Assembly: GCF_017726655.1 (NCBI RefSeq)
Contig: NZ_CP072308.1
Span: forward strand, 1,612,001 to 1,676,000
DNA: 64,000 nucleotides
From: Agrobacterium tumefaciens
GTDB lineage: Bacteria > Pseudomonadota > Alphaproteobacteria > Rhizobiales > Rhizobiaceae
Reading direction: 5' to 3'
Both the position numbers and the translations under genes were made by a program. This document shows, piece by piece, positions 53,633 to 63,491 of the stretch. Within the stretch, counting starts at the first letter, position 1, and every line of letters begins with the position of its first letter. Under the pieces are notes generated by a model. It was not told the origin of the DNA and did no database searches. It saw nothing but the letters and a program-made list of their open reading frames with translations.

Positions 53633-54913
53633 GTGCCTTTCAAAACGCCGCGGTTCGGCCATCTCGTCAGACTCGGATTGACCTATATGGCATCCGGCGG
53701 GGCGCTTCTCATGTCCAGCGCCGCCCAGCTTCTGACCTTCGCGCTGCTTGCCCGCCATCTCGGGGTCGAACAATTTGCGCTTTACGCTTCGATTACGGCG
53801 GTCACCAATCTTGGCGTGCAGATTTGCGGCATCGGCTCGCAGGAATCGCTGATCCGCCGCGTGGCGCAGGATCGCAGCATGTTTCCCGTCATGCTGGGCC
53901 ACAGTTACCTTCTGAGCGCCGCCACCGGCCTCGTCCTGACGCTCGTCGGCATGGTGACGATCCCGGTATTTTTCCCGACGTCCGAAAACCTGCTCGACAC
54001 GCTGATCACGACCTTCCTGATCCTGTTCACCAACCTTGTCCTGCTCAAGATCATCTCGCTGTCCACGCAGAGCTTCATTGCCCATTCCAATTTCGCCTCT
54101 GCCAACAAGCTGGAAGTGATGTTTGCCGTCGCCCGCACTATTGCCGCAGTCCTCGCCTGCCTCATCTTCAAGGTGGAAACCGTGGAAGCCTGGGCGCTGT
54201 GGAACCTCGCCGCACACACCATCGCAGCCGCGATTTCAGTGAAGGCGATAAGGAGGCTCGGTAGCCCGGTCTTTCGCATCGTGCGCGAGGAAATCCGCAT
54301 CGGCGTCCTGTTCTCCACCCAGTTCCTGTTCAAGGCCGTGCGCGGCAACGCCGATATTCTCGTGCTGAGCGCGATCGCCAGCGCCGAGGTGCTAGGCAGC
54401 TATTCCATTGCCCGGCGCATTCTCGACAGTTCCTACCTCTCCGTGGAGGCCCTTAACCGGCTCATCTATCCGGGGTCGGCGTCTGCCGCCCTGCAGGGCA
54501 TCAGCAAAACCATCGAGCGTGCCTATAATGTGCTGAAAGCAGCGCTTGTCATCGCATTCGGCAGTGCGCTTGCCATTTTCATCATTGCGCCCTTCCTGCC
54601 GCTGCTGTTCGGCGATGAATATGTTTCGCTGCCAGTCATCACCCGCATCCTCTGCTGGGTGGTTCTGCCGATGGCTGTTGCTGCGACAGCCCTTGAAGCA
54701 CTCGGGGCCTCCGGCCGGCAGGACATTCGCGCCAAGATCTGGAACAGCGGCAATCTCATCGGCTCCGTCGTCGTGGCGCTCTTCACCTGGTCGTTCAGCA
54801 TCTCGGGGACGATCGGCAGCTATTTTCTGGTCGAAAGCGCAATTGCCGCGGCAGTCTGGATCGCACTGCTGCGCCTGCGGCGCAACGATGTTGTTTTAGC
54901 GCCGGCCAAATGA
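53633..54913 (+). CDS. Wzx-type polysaccharide flippase
   Basis: This 426-residue member of the MOP superfamily has about twelve helices (for example LMSSAAQLLTFALLARHLGV, LLSAATGLVLTLVGMVTIPV, AMALIAFGSALAIFIIAPFL-like segments near the C-terminus). The start GTG 53633 (MPFKTPRFGHLVRLG) is chosen because GGAG lies 6 bp before it; ATG 53609 has none. It probably moves lipid-linked repeat units across the inner membrane for the neighbouring polymerase. Confidence 0.82.
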   Translation: MPFKTPRFGHLVRLGLTYMASGGALLMSSAAQLLTFALLARHLGVEQFALYASITAVTNLGVQICGIGSQESLIRRVAQDRSMFPVMLGHSYLLSAATGLVLTLVGMVTIPVFFPTSENLLDTLITTFLILFTNLVLLKIISLSTQSFIAHSNFASANKLEVMFAVARTIAAVLACLIFKVETVEAWALWNLAAHTIAAAISVKAIRRLGSPVFRIVREEIRIGVLFSTQFLFKAVRGNADILVLSAIASAEVLGSYSIARRILDSSYLSVEALNRLIYPGSASAALQGISKTIERAYNVLKAALVIAFGSALAIFIIAPFLPLLFGDEYVSLPVITRILCWVVLPMAVAATALEALGASGRQDIRAKIWNSGNLIGSVVVALFTWSFSISGTIGSYFLVESAIAAAVWIALLRLRRNDVVLAPAK

Positions 54914-54946
54914 GACCGCCGCCAATACCGATTGAGGTCTGCGTGC

Positions 54947-55825
54947 TCAATAAAGCCCGTAAGGGAAGTATCGCCGGTAGATTTCTTCCAGACGGCCATT
55001 GCGGGAAAGGGCCGCCAGCGCCTGATCGAAAGCCGGTACCAGCACATTGTCGGGATCGACAGTCATGATGGACAGACCCTCACCAAGAAACCTGTCCGAC
55101 ATATAGGGCCCGCCGAACAGTGCGCAGCAACCTTCCGACGCGCTGCCGGAAACCCAGAAGGGCAAACGCAGCCCATCGGCAAAGATAGCCTCGACCCTGC
55201 CTGCCTTTAGCGCCTCATACATGGGATCATATCCGTCGAAAGCTTCGACCCTGGCTTTCGGAATAAACGCTTTCAGCATCTGTTCGTGCCGTGAATTGCC
55301 GACGACGCCCACCTTCTTTCCGGCAAGCGCTTCCGCGCCGGCACCCGACAATTTGGCGGCCTTGTTCACGGCGAGGCGGGCAGGCATCAACAGGTAGGGC
55401 CGCGAGAAGGAGAAACTTTTGCGCAGGTCGGCAGTGGTGGCCAACCCGGAAATGACCGCCTCGCCCTCCCCCATTTCTAGCGCCGCCTCCAATTCGTCGA
55501 ACGGCAAAGCCTGGACCTGGCATTTGCTTTCGATCTTCAGCTGGGCACAGATTTCCCGCACCAGGTCGACATGGAAACCCGCCAGCCGGCCTTCCTGATC
55601 GGTGAAATTGAACGGCGGGAAATCAACCGACATCAGAAACCGGATGCGGGGGACCGAAGACAGGTCGCCTCCCGGAAATCTCTCCTGCGCATCAAACAGC
55701 ACCGGCATCCGATTTCCGTCCGACAGAGCCTGGGCGTGGCTGAAACCAACAAAGCCGGACATTTGTAAAGCGAATACTAAAGTAAATACCGAAGCTATAT
55801 TTCGCGTTACATTGTTATTTTTCAT
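54947..55825 (-). CDS. Periplasmic solute-binding protein (SBP family 3)
   Basis: This 292-residue exported protein has a signal peptide (IASVFTLVFALQMSGFVGFS, cleavage near SHA) and the SBP_bac_3 pattern: FLMSVDFPPFNFTDQEGRLA, GFHVDLVREICAQLK, then ALPFDELEAALEMGEGEAVI and a C-terminal RNGRLEEIYRRYF. Such proteins usually bind amino acids for ABC import, but no permease or ATPase lies nearby, and it sits within the polysaccharide cluster. A sensory role is possible. Confidence 0.83.
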   Translation of the reverse strand: MKNNNVTRNIASVFTLVFALQMSGFVGFSHAQALSDGNRMPVLFDAQERFPGGDLSSVPRIRFLMSVDFPPFNFTDQEGRLAGFHVDLVREICAQLKIESKCQVQALPFDELEAALEMGEGEAVISGLATTADLRKSFSFSRPYLLMPARLAVNKAAKLSGAGAEALAGKKVGVVGNSRHEQMLKAFIPKARVEAFDGYDPMYEALKAGRVEAIFADGLRLPFWVSGSASEGCCALFGGPYMSDRFLGEGLSIMTVDPDNVLVPAFDQALAALSRNGRLEEIYRRYFPYGLY

Positions 55826-55877
55826 CTATACTATCCGTGACAGGAAGTTTGGCGGCACCTGACGGCGGCGGCGATGC

Positions 55878-57812
55878 ATGGATCATTCTGGGCAATATAC
55901 ACGAGATTCGGGTTCTACGACGTCAGCGGCACGAAAAATCGCAATTTCCAACACCATTGAAATTCCGCCTACGGCCGCCGCCGTAAACGACAGGGCTGGC
56001 CAGGCGCGCTTTCTCTCGTCGTTGGGGTTCGGCAAGCCTTATATCGCGGCTCTCGAACAGCGAGCACTGCAAAACGGCTCCACCCTCGAAGAAGAATTGC
56101 TGGCAAGCGGCCTCGTCACACCGAACGCTTATTTCGGCGCATTCGCCCGATTTCTGCGGTTACCCTTCACTGCGGATATCGATCCGCAAAGAGTGGCAAA
56201 CCTTGCTACGACCGACAGTCAACTCGTCGATAGCAGGTTTCTCAGGCTGATGCCGACGGGCGGTCAGAACGTGCTGCTGATCGTGCCGGAACTTGACCGG
56301 ATCGAACTGCTGAAGACCGCCCTTGAGGAGCGGCCATTTCTCTACGATGAGCTCGTTGTTACGACACCGCAGGCCATGCGTAGCGCCATCTGGAATGCCG
56401 GTGCGATGCGGCGGGTGGCCGAAACCCAGCAACGTCTCTTCAACACGGCGCCACACCACTCCGCCCGCATCACGCTCCAGGGTGAACAGGGATTTCTAGG
56501 CGGCGTCGCCCTTACACTGATTGCGCTTTCACTGGCATTTTATCCCGCCGAGGCGCTGGCCATCATTCACGTGACGCTCACGCTGCTATATTTGCTCACC
56601 CTGCTTTTCAGATTGTTCGTGCTCCTTGAAGCCCCTTCTGAAGGCGATGCAAAACCCGCTCCTATATCTGAAGACGGAACGCTGCCGACCTACACGGTTC
56701 TTGTGGCGCTCTATCGCGAAGAGGCGGTCGTGGGCCAGCTTTTGGACGCGCTCAATCGGCTGGATTGGCCCAAAGCCCGGCTTGACATCAAACTTGTCTG
56801 CGAAGCGGACGACGAAGCGACCATCGACGCTATCAAGGCTCACAACCCCGGTCCGCATATCGAAGTCATTCGTGTGCCACCCTCCACACCGCGCACGAAA
56901 CCGAAGGCACTGACCTACGCGCTTACGGGTGCGCGCGGCGCGTTCGTTGCAGTTTACGATGCGGAGGACAGGCCGCACCCGCAGCAACTGCGTGAGGCCT
57001 ATGCCGCGTTCCAAAGCCAGCCCGACCGTGTGGCCTGCCTGCAGGCGCCCCTTATTATCAGCAATGCGCGGGCCAACTGGATAAGCAGCTGCTTCGCGCT
57101 GGAATATGCGGGCCTCTTCCGTTCCCTGTTGCCGGTCCTCGCTGCCCGTCAGCTGCCATTGCCGCTTGGCGGCACATCCAATCATTTCCGCACCGCGGTG
57201 TTACGGCGCATTGGCGCGTGGGATCCGTATAACGTCACCGAAGACGCGGATGTGGGCCTTCGCCTTCACAGGCTCGGATATCACTCAACAGTCCTGCGCA
57301 GGCAGACACTAGAAGATGCGCCGACGTCGCTGCCCGTCTGGCTCAGCCAGCGGGCACGATGGTACAAGGGCTGGCTACAGAGCTGGCTGGTGATGACGAG
57401 AGCGCCGCTCAAAACCGCGCGCGACATGGGATGGGTGTCCTATACAGTGTTTCAGCTGCTGATCGGCGGCATGCTGCTGTCTTCCTTGGCGCACCCGCTC
57501 CTCTTCATCTCGATTGCGTTCATGGCTGCTGCGCTCGCCGAAAGCGGGGGTGACCTCCTGTGGTCCTGGCGCGGCACGCTCTTTTTTACAGATTGCCTCA
57601 ACATCGCCGGTAGCTACGTGATCTTCGTCCTCATGGGCAGGAACAGGATGATACCTTATGAGCGACGCGCCGTTGGTCGACGCTGGTTATCGGTGCCGCT
57701 TTATTGGCTGCTGATTTCGGTCGCTGCCTGGCGAGCCGTCTGGGAACTGAAAACCAAACCCTTCGTCTGGAACAAGACACCGCACACCCCGGTCGTCAAA
57801 AACCAGGACTGA
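55878..57812 (+). CDS. Membrane GT2 glycosyltransferase with N-terminal GspE-like domain
   Basis: This 644-residue processive-type glycosyltransferase has an N-terminal soluble region of about 150 residues resembling a GspE_N/MshEN-like domain (LEEELLASGLVTPNAYFGAF). Two membrane helices lie near 210-255. The GT2 catalytic core has the first Asp in LVCEADDEATIDAI, DAEDRPHP near 361, TEDADVGLRLHRLG near 454, and the QRARWYKGW motif near 491. More helices follow (about 520-620). ATG 55878. It probably polymerises or exports a beta-glycan. The N-terminal domain may be a regulatory nucleotide-binding unit. Confidence 0.85.
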   Translation: MDHSGQYTRDSGSTTSAARKIAISNTIEIPPTAAAVNDRAGQARFLSSLGFGKPYIAALEQRALQNGSTLEEELLASGLVTPNAYFGAFARFLRLPFTADIDPQRVANLATTDSQLVDSRFLRLMPTGGQNVLLIVPELDRIELLKTALEERPFLYDELVVTTPQAMRSAIWNAGAMRRVAETQQRLFNTAPHHSARITLQGEQGFLGGVALTLIALSLAFYPAEALAIIHVTLTLLYLLTLLFRLFVLLEAPSEGDAKPAPISEDGTLPTYTVLVALYREEAVVGQLLDALNRLDWPKARLDIKLVCEADDEATIDAIKAHNPGPHIEVIRVPPSTPRTKPKALTYALTGARGAFVAVYDAEDRPHPQQLREAYAAFQSQPDRVACLQAPLIISNARANWISSCFALEYAGLFRSLLPVLAARQLPLPLGGTSNHFRTAVLRRIGAWDPYNVTEDADVGLRLHRLGYHSTVLRRQTLEDAPTSLPVWLSQRARWYKGWLQSWLVMTRAPLKTARDMGWVSYTVFQLLIGGMLLSSLAHPLLFISIAFMAAALAESGGDLLWSWRGTLFFTDCLNIAGSYVIFVLMGRNRMIPYERRAVGRRWLSVPLYWLLISVAAWRAVWELKTKPFVWNKTPHTPVVKNQD

Positions 57813-57858
57813 TGCACGCTATAATCGAGGCATCTAAGACCAGAGAGCTGGGGGAGAC

Positions 57859-57932
57859 TGGAGCGGGTGAAGGGAATCGAACCCTCGTATTCAGCTTGGG
57901 AAGCTGCTGCTCTACCATTGAGCTACACCCGC
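57859..57932 (-). tRNA. tRNA-Gly (CCC)
   Basis: The 74-base gene includes an encoded CCA. On the minus strand the acceptor stem is GCGGGTG with CACCCGC. The D arm contains AGCTCAATGGTAGAGC, the anticodon loop is TTCCCAA (anticodon CCC) and the T arm is GGGTTCGATTCCC. It is intact; no integration is seen here. Confidence 0.92.
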
Positions 57933-57986
57933 ACCGCCTAAGACATCGGATAGTTCGCGGCGGGTGTCAAGCACCCGCCGGTTCGG

Positions 57987-59093
57987 TCACTCAGCGCGAA
58001 AATGTTTCGAGAGCTTCAGACCCTGTGCCTGATAGTTGGAGCCAAGGCCAGTGCCGTAGAGACCATCAGGCTTTTCCAACATGTGCTCGTAGACCAGGCG
58101 TCCGACGATCTGGCCATGCTCCAGAATGAAGGGCACTTCATGGCTGCGCACTTCAAGCACAGCGCGGCTGCCGGTGCCGCCTGCCTGCGCATGGCCGAAG
58201 CCGGGATCGAAGAAGCCGGCGTAATGCACGCGGAATTCGCCCACCAGCGGATCGAAGGGCGTCATTTCGGCGGCGTAAAGCGGCGGAACGTGGACAGCTT
58301 CGCGCGAGACGAGAATATAGAATTCGTCGGGATCGAGAATAAGCTCGGCGCGGCCACGGGCGTAAAGTGGCTCCCAGAAATCGAGGACATCGTGCTGGGC
58401 CTTCCTGTCGACATCCACCACCGCCGTATGATGTTTGCCGCGATAACCGATCAGGCCGTCGTCGCCGAAACCCTTGAGGTCGATCGAAAGTGCGATGCCG
58501 CCGCCGGTCACGTTCGGCGTGTCGCTGGCGACCAGCATTTCCGTTTCGTGCAGCGTCAGCAATTCGGCTTCGTTGAGCAGCGAATGGCCGATGCGGAAGC
58601 GGATCTGTGACAGGCGTGAGCCGCGGCGCACGACGATCGGAAACGTGCGCGGGCTGATTTCGAGATAGAGCGGGCCGGCATAACCCGCCGGTATCTTGTC
58701 GAATTCCTGCGCGTTGTCGGTCATCACGCGGGTGAAGATATCGAGACGGCCGGTTGAGCTTTTGGGATTGGCAGAGGCGGACATGTCGGCCGGCAACGCC
58801 AGGCTCTCCATCAGCGGCACGATATAGACACAGCCGGTTTCCAGCACCGCGCCCTGGCTTAAATCGACCTCGTGCAGGCTCAGACGATTGAGCTTATCCA
58901 TGACCTGGGTTCCGGGGCCGGGCATGAAGCTGGCGCGCACACGGTAAGCTTTCGAGCCGAGCCTGAGATCGAGGCTGGCGGGCTGCACCTGATCCGCGTC
59001 GAGATCGGCCTCGCTCTTCAGCTTGCCGCCCGCAAACAGCGCGCGTATTGCGCCATCCGCCAAAATGCCCGTGGTTCTCATCATGGTCATCAT
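57987..59093 (-). CDS. dcd: dCTP deaminase, double-length alphaproteobacterial form
   Basis: This protein of up to 368 residues is about twice the usual dCTP deaminase length, with two related halves. Each half has a dCTP deaminase/dUTPase-type core: LDLRLGSKAYRVRA then NPKSSTGRLDIFTRV with GPLYLEISPRTFPIVV, and FWEPLYARGRAELILD then VGEFRVHYAGFFDPGFGHA. It supplies dUMP precursor for thymidylate synthesis. Several ATGs crowd the start (59093, 59090, 59084, 59081); the AAAAAGGA is best spaced for the later ones. Confidence 0.88.
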   Translation of the reverse strand: MMTMMRTTGILADGAIRALFAGGKLKSEADLDADQVQPASLDLRLGSKAYRVRASFMPGPGTQVMDKLNRLSLHEVDLSQGAVLETGCVYIVPLMESLALPADMSASANPKSSTGRLDIFTRVMTDNAQEFDKIPAGYAGPLYLEISPRTFPIVVRRGSRLSQIRFRIGHSLLNEAELLTLHETEMLVASDTPNVTGGGIALSIDLKGFGDDGLIGYRGKHHTAVVDVDRKAQHDVLDFWEPLYARGRAELILDPDEFYILVSREAVHVPPLYAAEMTPFDPLVGEFRVHYAGFFDPGFGHAQAGGTGSRAVLEVRSHEVPFILEHGQIVGRLVYEHMLEKPDGLYGTGLGSNYQAQGLKLSKHFRAE

Positions 59094-59164
59094 TCCTTTT
59101 TACGGCGACAAAACCAAAAGGAAGGCATTGACGCAAGCCGGTAACGGCAGTAAGGCAAGTTATC

Positions 59165-59220
59165 CCGTGGTGATTTGGCCGGTCGGCTTGCAGCCACGTT
59201 AAACAAGTGGCTAAAAAGAC
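59165..59220 (+). promoter_or_regulatory. SAM-II riboswitch
   Basis: CGTGG (59166-59170) pairs with CCACG (59193-59197). The conserved GTGATTT follows the first strand, and GCTAAAAAGACC stands near the end, where GACC can pair with GGTC (59181-59184) to form the SAM-II pseudoknot. This is the arrangement found upstream of methionine genes in alphaproteobacteria. It senses S-adenosylmethionine and lowers metZ expression when SAM is plentiful. Confidence 0.88.
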
Positions 59221-59231
59221 CGGGTGCTAGG

Positions 59232-59260
59232 AACCGGTCTGCTTTTGCGGCCGGTTTTTT
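59232..59260 (+). terminator. Intrinsic terminator between riboswitch and metZ
   Basis: AACCGG (59232-59237) pairs with CCGGTT (59251-59256), and T residues run to 59260. It is 18 bp before metZ and can serve as the expression platform of the riboswitch. Confidence 0.75.
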
Positions 59261-59277
59261 GTTTTGAAGGTGATCAC

Positions 59278-60462
59278 ATGAGCAATAAATGGCGCCCGGC
59301 AACCCAGCTCGTTCACGGTGGTACGCTACGCTCCCCTTATGGTGAAACGTCGGAAGCGATCTATCTGACCCAGGGCTTCGTCTACGAAAACTCCGAAGCC
59401 GCCGAAGCGCGCTTCAAGGGCGAGACGGATGGATTTATCTACGCCCGTTACGCCAGCCCCACCAATGACATGTTCGAGAAGCGCATGTGCCTGCTGGAAG
59501 GTGCTGAAGACGCCCGTGCGCTGGCTTCAGGCATGGCCGCCGTCACCGCGGCGATCATGTGCCAGCTGCGCGCCGGCGACCACATTGTTGCTGCCCGTGC
59601 GCTTTTCGGTTCCTGCCGCTGGGTGGTTGAAACGCTGGCGCCTAAATATGGCATCGAATGCACGCTGATTGATGGCCGTGATCTCGGCAACTGGGAAAAG
59701 GCAATCCAGCCGAATACGAAGCTGTTTTTCCTCGAAAGCCCGACCAATCCGACGCTCGAAGTGGTGGATATTGCCGGCGTGGCGAAGCTCGCCAACCAGA
59801 TTGGCGCGAAAGTGGTTGTCGACAATGTCTTCGCCACACCGCTTTTCCAGAAACCGCTCGAACTCGGCGCTCATATCGTCGTTTATTCTGCCACCAAACA
59901 TATTGACGGCCAGGGACGCTGCCTCGGCGGCGTGATCCTTTCCGACAAGAAATGGATCGAAGAAGAGCTGCAGGATTATTTCCGCCATACGGGTCCCGCC
60001 ATGTCGCCGTTCAATGCATGGACGCTGCTGAAGGGTATTGAAACGCTGCCGCTGCGCGTAAAGCAGCAGACGGCCAATGCCTCGAAGATCGCGGATTTTC
60101 TGGCAGACAGCGGCAAGGTCGCCAGGGTCATCTATCCCGGCCGCGCCGACCACCCACAGGCGGATATCATTGCGCGCCAGATGTCCGGCGGCTCGACGCT
60201 GGTGGCTTTCGAGCTGAAGGGCGGCAAGGAGGCGGCCTTCAAGCTGCAGAACGCGCTTGAGATCGTGAAGATTTCCAACAATCTGGGCGACGCCAAGAGC
60301 CTCATTACCCACCCCGGCACGACGACGCACAAGAACCTCACAGACGAGGCACGGGCAGAGCTTGGTATCTCCGGCGGCACATTGCGCCTTTCCTGCGGTA
60401 TCGAGGACACGGACGATCTGCTGGAAGATCTGGCAAAGGGTCTTGCGGCGGTTTCCGCCTGA
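59278..60462 (+). CDS. metZ: O-succinylhomoserine sulfhydrylase MetZ
   Basis: This 394-residue PLP enzyme of the Cys/Met metabolism family has the Lys Schiff base in VVYSATKHIDGQGRC, the PLP-phosphate region SGMAAVTAAIMCQLRAGDHI and FFLESPTNPTLEVVDI. It makes homocysteine from O-succinylhomoserine and sulfide. ATG 59278 (MSNKWRPATQLVHGG) follows GAAGG and the SAM-II riboswitch, whose presence supports a methionine function over a cystathionine one. Confidence 0.92.
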   Translation: MSNKWRPATQLVHGGTLRSPYGETSEAIYLTQGFVYENSEAAEARFKGETDGFIYARYASPTNDMFEKRMCLLEGAEDARALASGMAAVTAAIMCQLRAGDHIVAARALFGSCRWVVETLAPKYGIECTLIDGRDLGNWEKAIQPNTKLFFLESPTNPTLEVVDIAGVAKLANQIGAKVVVDNVFATPLFQKPLELGAHIVVYSATKHIDGQGRCLGGVILSDKKWIEEELQDYFRHTGPAMSPFNAWTLLKGIETLPLRVKQQTANASKIADFLADSGKVARVIYPGRADHPQADIIARQMSGGSTLVAFELKGGKEAAFKLQNALEIVKISNNLGDAKSLITHPGTTTHKNLTDEARAELGISGGTLRLSCGIEDTDDLLEDLAKGLAAVSA

Positions 60463-60476
60463 AGCTGAAATAGCTT

Positions 60477-60510
60477 AAGCCATGGCCCGGCTGATGTCCG
60501 GCCATGGCTT
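60477..60510 (+). terminator. Long hairpin after metZ
   Basis: AAGCCATGGCC(C)GG pairs with CCGGCCATGGCTT around CTGATGT, with one bulge. It lies 15 bp after the stop. The U-tract is poor, but the stem is very stable. Confidence 0.6.
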
Positions 60511-60687
60511 CTGGCGCCCGAGAAGGCCGCGCCAGGAAACCAATATTTACCTTTACCGTTATCCCTAATGTAAAAAACAGCGCAACAGGAGACGCCCCCT
60601 GCCCGTCAAGTCATTCATTTCCTTGACGATAGCCAGAGCCTATAGTGTAGAATGCGGCGGCAGGCATAATTTCGAGGTGTGGTGCGT

Positions 60688-61080
60688 ATGTATCGTGCTC
60701 TGACAAGGGACATCGAGGTGACGGTTGATCCGTATTATCTCGAAGACCAATCCGACCCGGATGACGATCGTTATGTCTGGGGCTACAAGGTCGTGATCGC
60801 GAACAACTCCGACATTCCGGTCACTCTCGTCAATCGTTACTGGCACATTACCGATCAGAACGGCCAGGTGGACGAGGTCTATGGTCCTGGAGTCGTGGGC
60901 GAGAAACCACATCTCAAACCTGGCGACAGCTATGAGTATTCTTCCGGCTGTCCGCTGGATACGCCTTCGGGCCTGATGTTCGGCCATTATGAAATGGAAA
61001 CGGAAAACGGCGAGGTGTTCAATGTCACGATACCAGCCTTCTCGCTGGATTCGCCAGGCCTGATGCGGGTTTTGAATTGA
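60688..61080 (+). CDS. apaG: ApaG family protein
   Basis: This 130-residue single-domain beta-sandwich protein begins [20 protein letters not shown]. The ApaG pattern [40 protein letters not shown] and [19 protein letters not shown] is present. Family members are linked to Co2+ resistance and Mg2+ efflux in some bacteria; the mechanism is unclear. ATG 60688 follows GAGG; a GTG three codons earlier is an alternative. Confidence 0.92.
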   Translation: MYRALTRDIEVTVDPYYLEDQSDPDDDRYVWGYKVVIANNSDIPVTLVNRYWHITDQNGQVDEVYGPGVVGEKPHLKPGDSYEYSSGCPLDTPSGLMFGHYEMETENGEVFNVTIPAFSLDSPGLMRVLN

Positions 61081-61239
61081 TGAAATCGCAGGAACGCGAA
61101 GCCCGCGCGTTAAAAGCGTGGCTCAGAGTGTCGATAAGATAAAAATCTCTCTTCCGTCATGCCGGACTAGAGCGGCAGCCAGCCACGGCCCGTCGGCGCC
61201 GTGAAAGAGTCTTACGCAATCAAAGCCTTGATCATGCTG

Positions 61240-61262
61240 GATCCCGGCTCGAGGCCGGGATC
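61240..61262. repeat. REP-like extragenic palindrome
   Basis: GATCCCGGC and GCCGGGATC form a perfect 9 bp stem with loop TCGAG. This palindrome (often with GATGACG next to it) recurs in Agrobacterium and Rhizobium intergenic spaces. Here it lies between apaG and hslO, whose ends converge. Confidence 0.65.
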
Positions 61263-61290
61263 ATGGTGTGCGAGGGCACGGCTATCCTCG

Positions 61291-62280
61291 TCAGACGTTT
61301 TCAAATTCGCTGACATCATAGCGGTAGGTCGTGGAGCAGAACTCGCAGGTAACGGCGATGGCCCCATCTTCCTCGCTCGCCTTGATTTCTTCGGCGGTAA
61401 AGCCTGACAGAACGCCCTTGATCTTGTCGCGCGAGCAACTGCAACGATCGAAAACCGCCTGCGGATCATAGATGCGTACACCGCTCTCATGGAAAAGCCG
61501 GAAGAGAAGGCGTTCCACCGGCACCTGCGGATCGGTCAGTTCGTCGGTATCAACCGTGTTCAGCAGCGTAACCGCTTCCGTCCAGGCATCGTCCTCCTGC
61601 ACCTCATGGCCGCCTTCATCACCATCGCCGCCATGCAGATCACGCATGCGTAGCCGCTCGGGTGCCTGTGGCAGGAACTGCGCGATAACGCCGCCCGCAC
61701 GCCAGCCGTGGCGCGGCTTGCCGGCGCCATCACGGTCGAAGAACTCGGCGACGCCGAGACGGACGCGAGTGGGAAGCTGTTCCGACTGGCGGAAATATAC
61801 CCCGGCAATGTCTTCCAGCGATGAGCCATCAAGTGGCACGATGCCCTGATACGGCTGCATGCCCGCGCCCTGATCGATCGTGAAAGCGAGAATACCGGTT
61901 CCGAGCAATTGCTCCGGCGAGGTGGCGCCCTCGGCAATCGCCGCTGCGAGACGCTCTTCATCGAAACGGGCGTAAGCGCGCATGCTTTCCGGCGCGGTGA
62001 AATCAGCAACAAGAAGGTCGACCGGACCATCGCCCTTTGTCTGAAGCGTGAGCTTGCCGGAAAATTTAAGCGAGGTGCCGATCAGCGCCGTCAGAACAGT
62101 CGCTTCCGCGAGCAGCCGGGCGACTGCGGCCGGATAGTCATGCCGCTCGAGAATGGCGTTCAGCAATGGCCCAACCTGAACCGCGCGGCCGCGCACATCC
62201 AGACCTTCGACCTGAAAGGGTACAACCTTGTCGTCGCCAGCAAAATCGAGATCGTCCAGTTCAACCGTTACATCTGCCAT
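61291..62280 (-). CDS. hslO: Redox-regulated chaperone Hsp33
   Basis: This 329-residue protein has the Hsp33 core (LLNAILERHDYPAAVARLLA, GSSLEDIAGVYFRQSEQLPT) and a C-terminal zinc centre with CSCSRDKIKGVL and CEFCSTTYRYD, the C-x-C and C-x2-C ligands whose oxidation activates the chaperone. ATG 62280 (MADVTVELDDLDFAGD) has AAGGAG upstream. It is longer than E. coli Hsp33 by an N-terminal stretch and an acidic insertion (HGGDGDEGGHEVQEDD). Confidence 0.92.
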   Translation of the reverse strand: MADVTVELDDLDFAGDDKVVPFQVEGLDVRGRAVQVGPLLNAILERHDYPAAVARLLAEATVLTALIGTSLKFSGKLTLQTKGDGPVDLLVADFTAPESMRAYARFDEERLAAAIAEGATSPEQLLGTGILAFTIDQGAGMQPYQGIVPLDGSSLEDIAGVYFRQSEQLPTRVRLGVAEFFDRDGAGKPRHGWRAGGVIAQFLPQAPERLRMRDLHGGDGDEGGHEVQEDDAWTEAVTLLNTVDTDELTDPQVPVERLLFRLFHESGVRIYDPQAVFDRCSCSRDKIKGVLSGFTAEEIKASEEDGAIAVTCEFCSTTYRYDVSEFENV

Positions 62281-62516
62281 GTCATACTCCTTGGCGCAGC
62301 CGCGGCGCCGCTACCGTCCAAAAGTCCGGCTTTCAAAATGTGCTTTTTTGCTTGTCGCACAGAGACCCGCGAAGAGAAACCGCTCCCGGGGAAAAACGTG
62401 CAAATCGTGATGAAGGCCCGCCAGAAAACCGACGAGCCTCTTCGAAGTCCAACAGATGGTAATCGCTGCCGAGAAGTTCAAGCGCCCGTCCGACGTTCAG
62501 CAAACGGGTGGTATCT

Positions 62517-63434
62517 TCAGATGACGCCCATGCACCAGGCGATGATTGATTTCTGCGCGTGGAGGCGGTTTTCCGCCTCGTCGAAGACCACCGATTGCGG
62601 GCCGTCGATCACCGCATCCGTCACCTCTTCACCGCGATGGGCCGGAAGGCAATGCATGAACAGGGCGTCCTTTTCAGCCTTGGCCATCAGCGCTTCGTTG
62701 ACCTGATAGGGCTGGAAGATGTTGTGGCCGCGCGCCTTGTGTTCCTGGTTCATGGAAACCCATGTGTCGGTTACCACGCAATCGGCGCCAGCGACGGCCT
62801 TTTCCGCATCATGATACAGTGCGATCTCGCCGCCGTTGTTGCGGGCCCAGTTCAGGAACTTATCATGCGGTTCGGAACCCATGGGAACCGCCATCGTCAT
62901 GCGATACCCGAACCGAGCCGAACCCTCGACGAAGGAATGCAGGACATTGTTGCCGTCGCCCGTCCAGGCAATGGTCTTGCCTTTTATCGGCCCACGATGT
63001 TCCTCGAAGGTCATGATGTCAGCCATGATTTGGCAGGGGTGCGTGTCATCGGTCAGGGCGTTGATGACAGGCACGGTTGCGTGTTCGGCAAGCTCAAGCA
63101 GACGCGAATGATCCGTTGTACGGATCATGATGGCGTCGACATAACGCGACAGGACCTTGGCCGTATCGCCGATCGTTTCGGCACGGCCGAGTTGCATCTC
63201 CGTGCCAGAGAGGAAAAGCGTTTCGCCGCCAAGCTGGCGCATGCCGACATCGAAAGAGACCCGGGTGCGGGTGGACGGCTTTTCGAAGATCATCGCCAGC
63301 ATCTTGCCGGCAAGCGGCTTTTCCGCTGTGCCGGCCTTGGTCGCCGCCTTGCGTGCCCGGGCATCATCGAGAATCGCCCGCAGGTCCTGCGAGCCGACGG
63401 CCGACAGGTCGAGAAAATGTTTAGGTGAAGCCAT
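62517..63434 (-). CDS. argF: Ornithine carbamoyltransferase ArgF
   Basis: This 305-residue enzyme of arginine synthesis transfers carbamoyl phosphate to ornithine. Motifs present are the carbamoyl-phosphate-binding [35 protein letters not shown], the ornithine loop [20 protein letters not shown] and the catalytic [20 protein letters not shown]. The start is either ATG 63434 ([11 protein letters not shown]) or 15 bp earlier. argD lies just upstream on the same strand. Confidence 0.93.
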   Translation of the reverse strand: MASPKHFLDLSAVGSQDLRAILDDARARKAATKAGTAEKPLAGKMLAMIFEKPSTRTRVSFDVGMRQLGGETLFLSGTEMQLGRAETIGDTAKVLSRYVDAIMIRTTDHSRLLELAEHATVPVINALTDDTHPCQIMADIMTFEEHRGPIKGKTIAWTGDGNNVLHSFVEGSARFGYRMTMAVPMGSEPHDKFLNWARNNGGEIALYHDAEKAVAGADCVVTDTWVSMNQEHKARGHNIFQPYQVNEALMAKAEKDALFMHCLPAHRGEEVTDAVIDGPQSVVFDEAENRLHAQKSIIAWCMGVI

Positions 63435-63491
63435 TTCAAACTGTCCCATGCTCGCGAGCCCCGGCAAAGAGGCCCGCCCTTTAGTGTTTTC

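Noticed and set aside
57859..57932. Second integration site at tRNA-Gly
   Set aside because: The tRNA is intact, with no duplicated 3' end and no integrase nearby.
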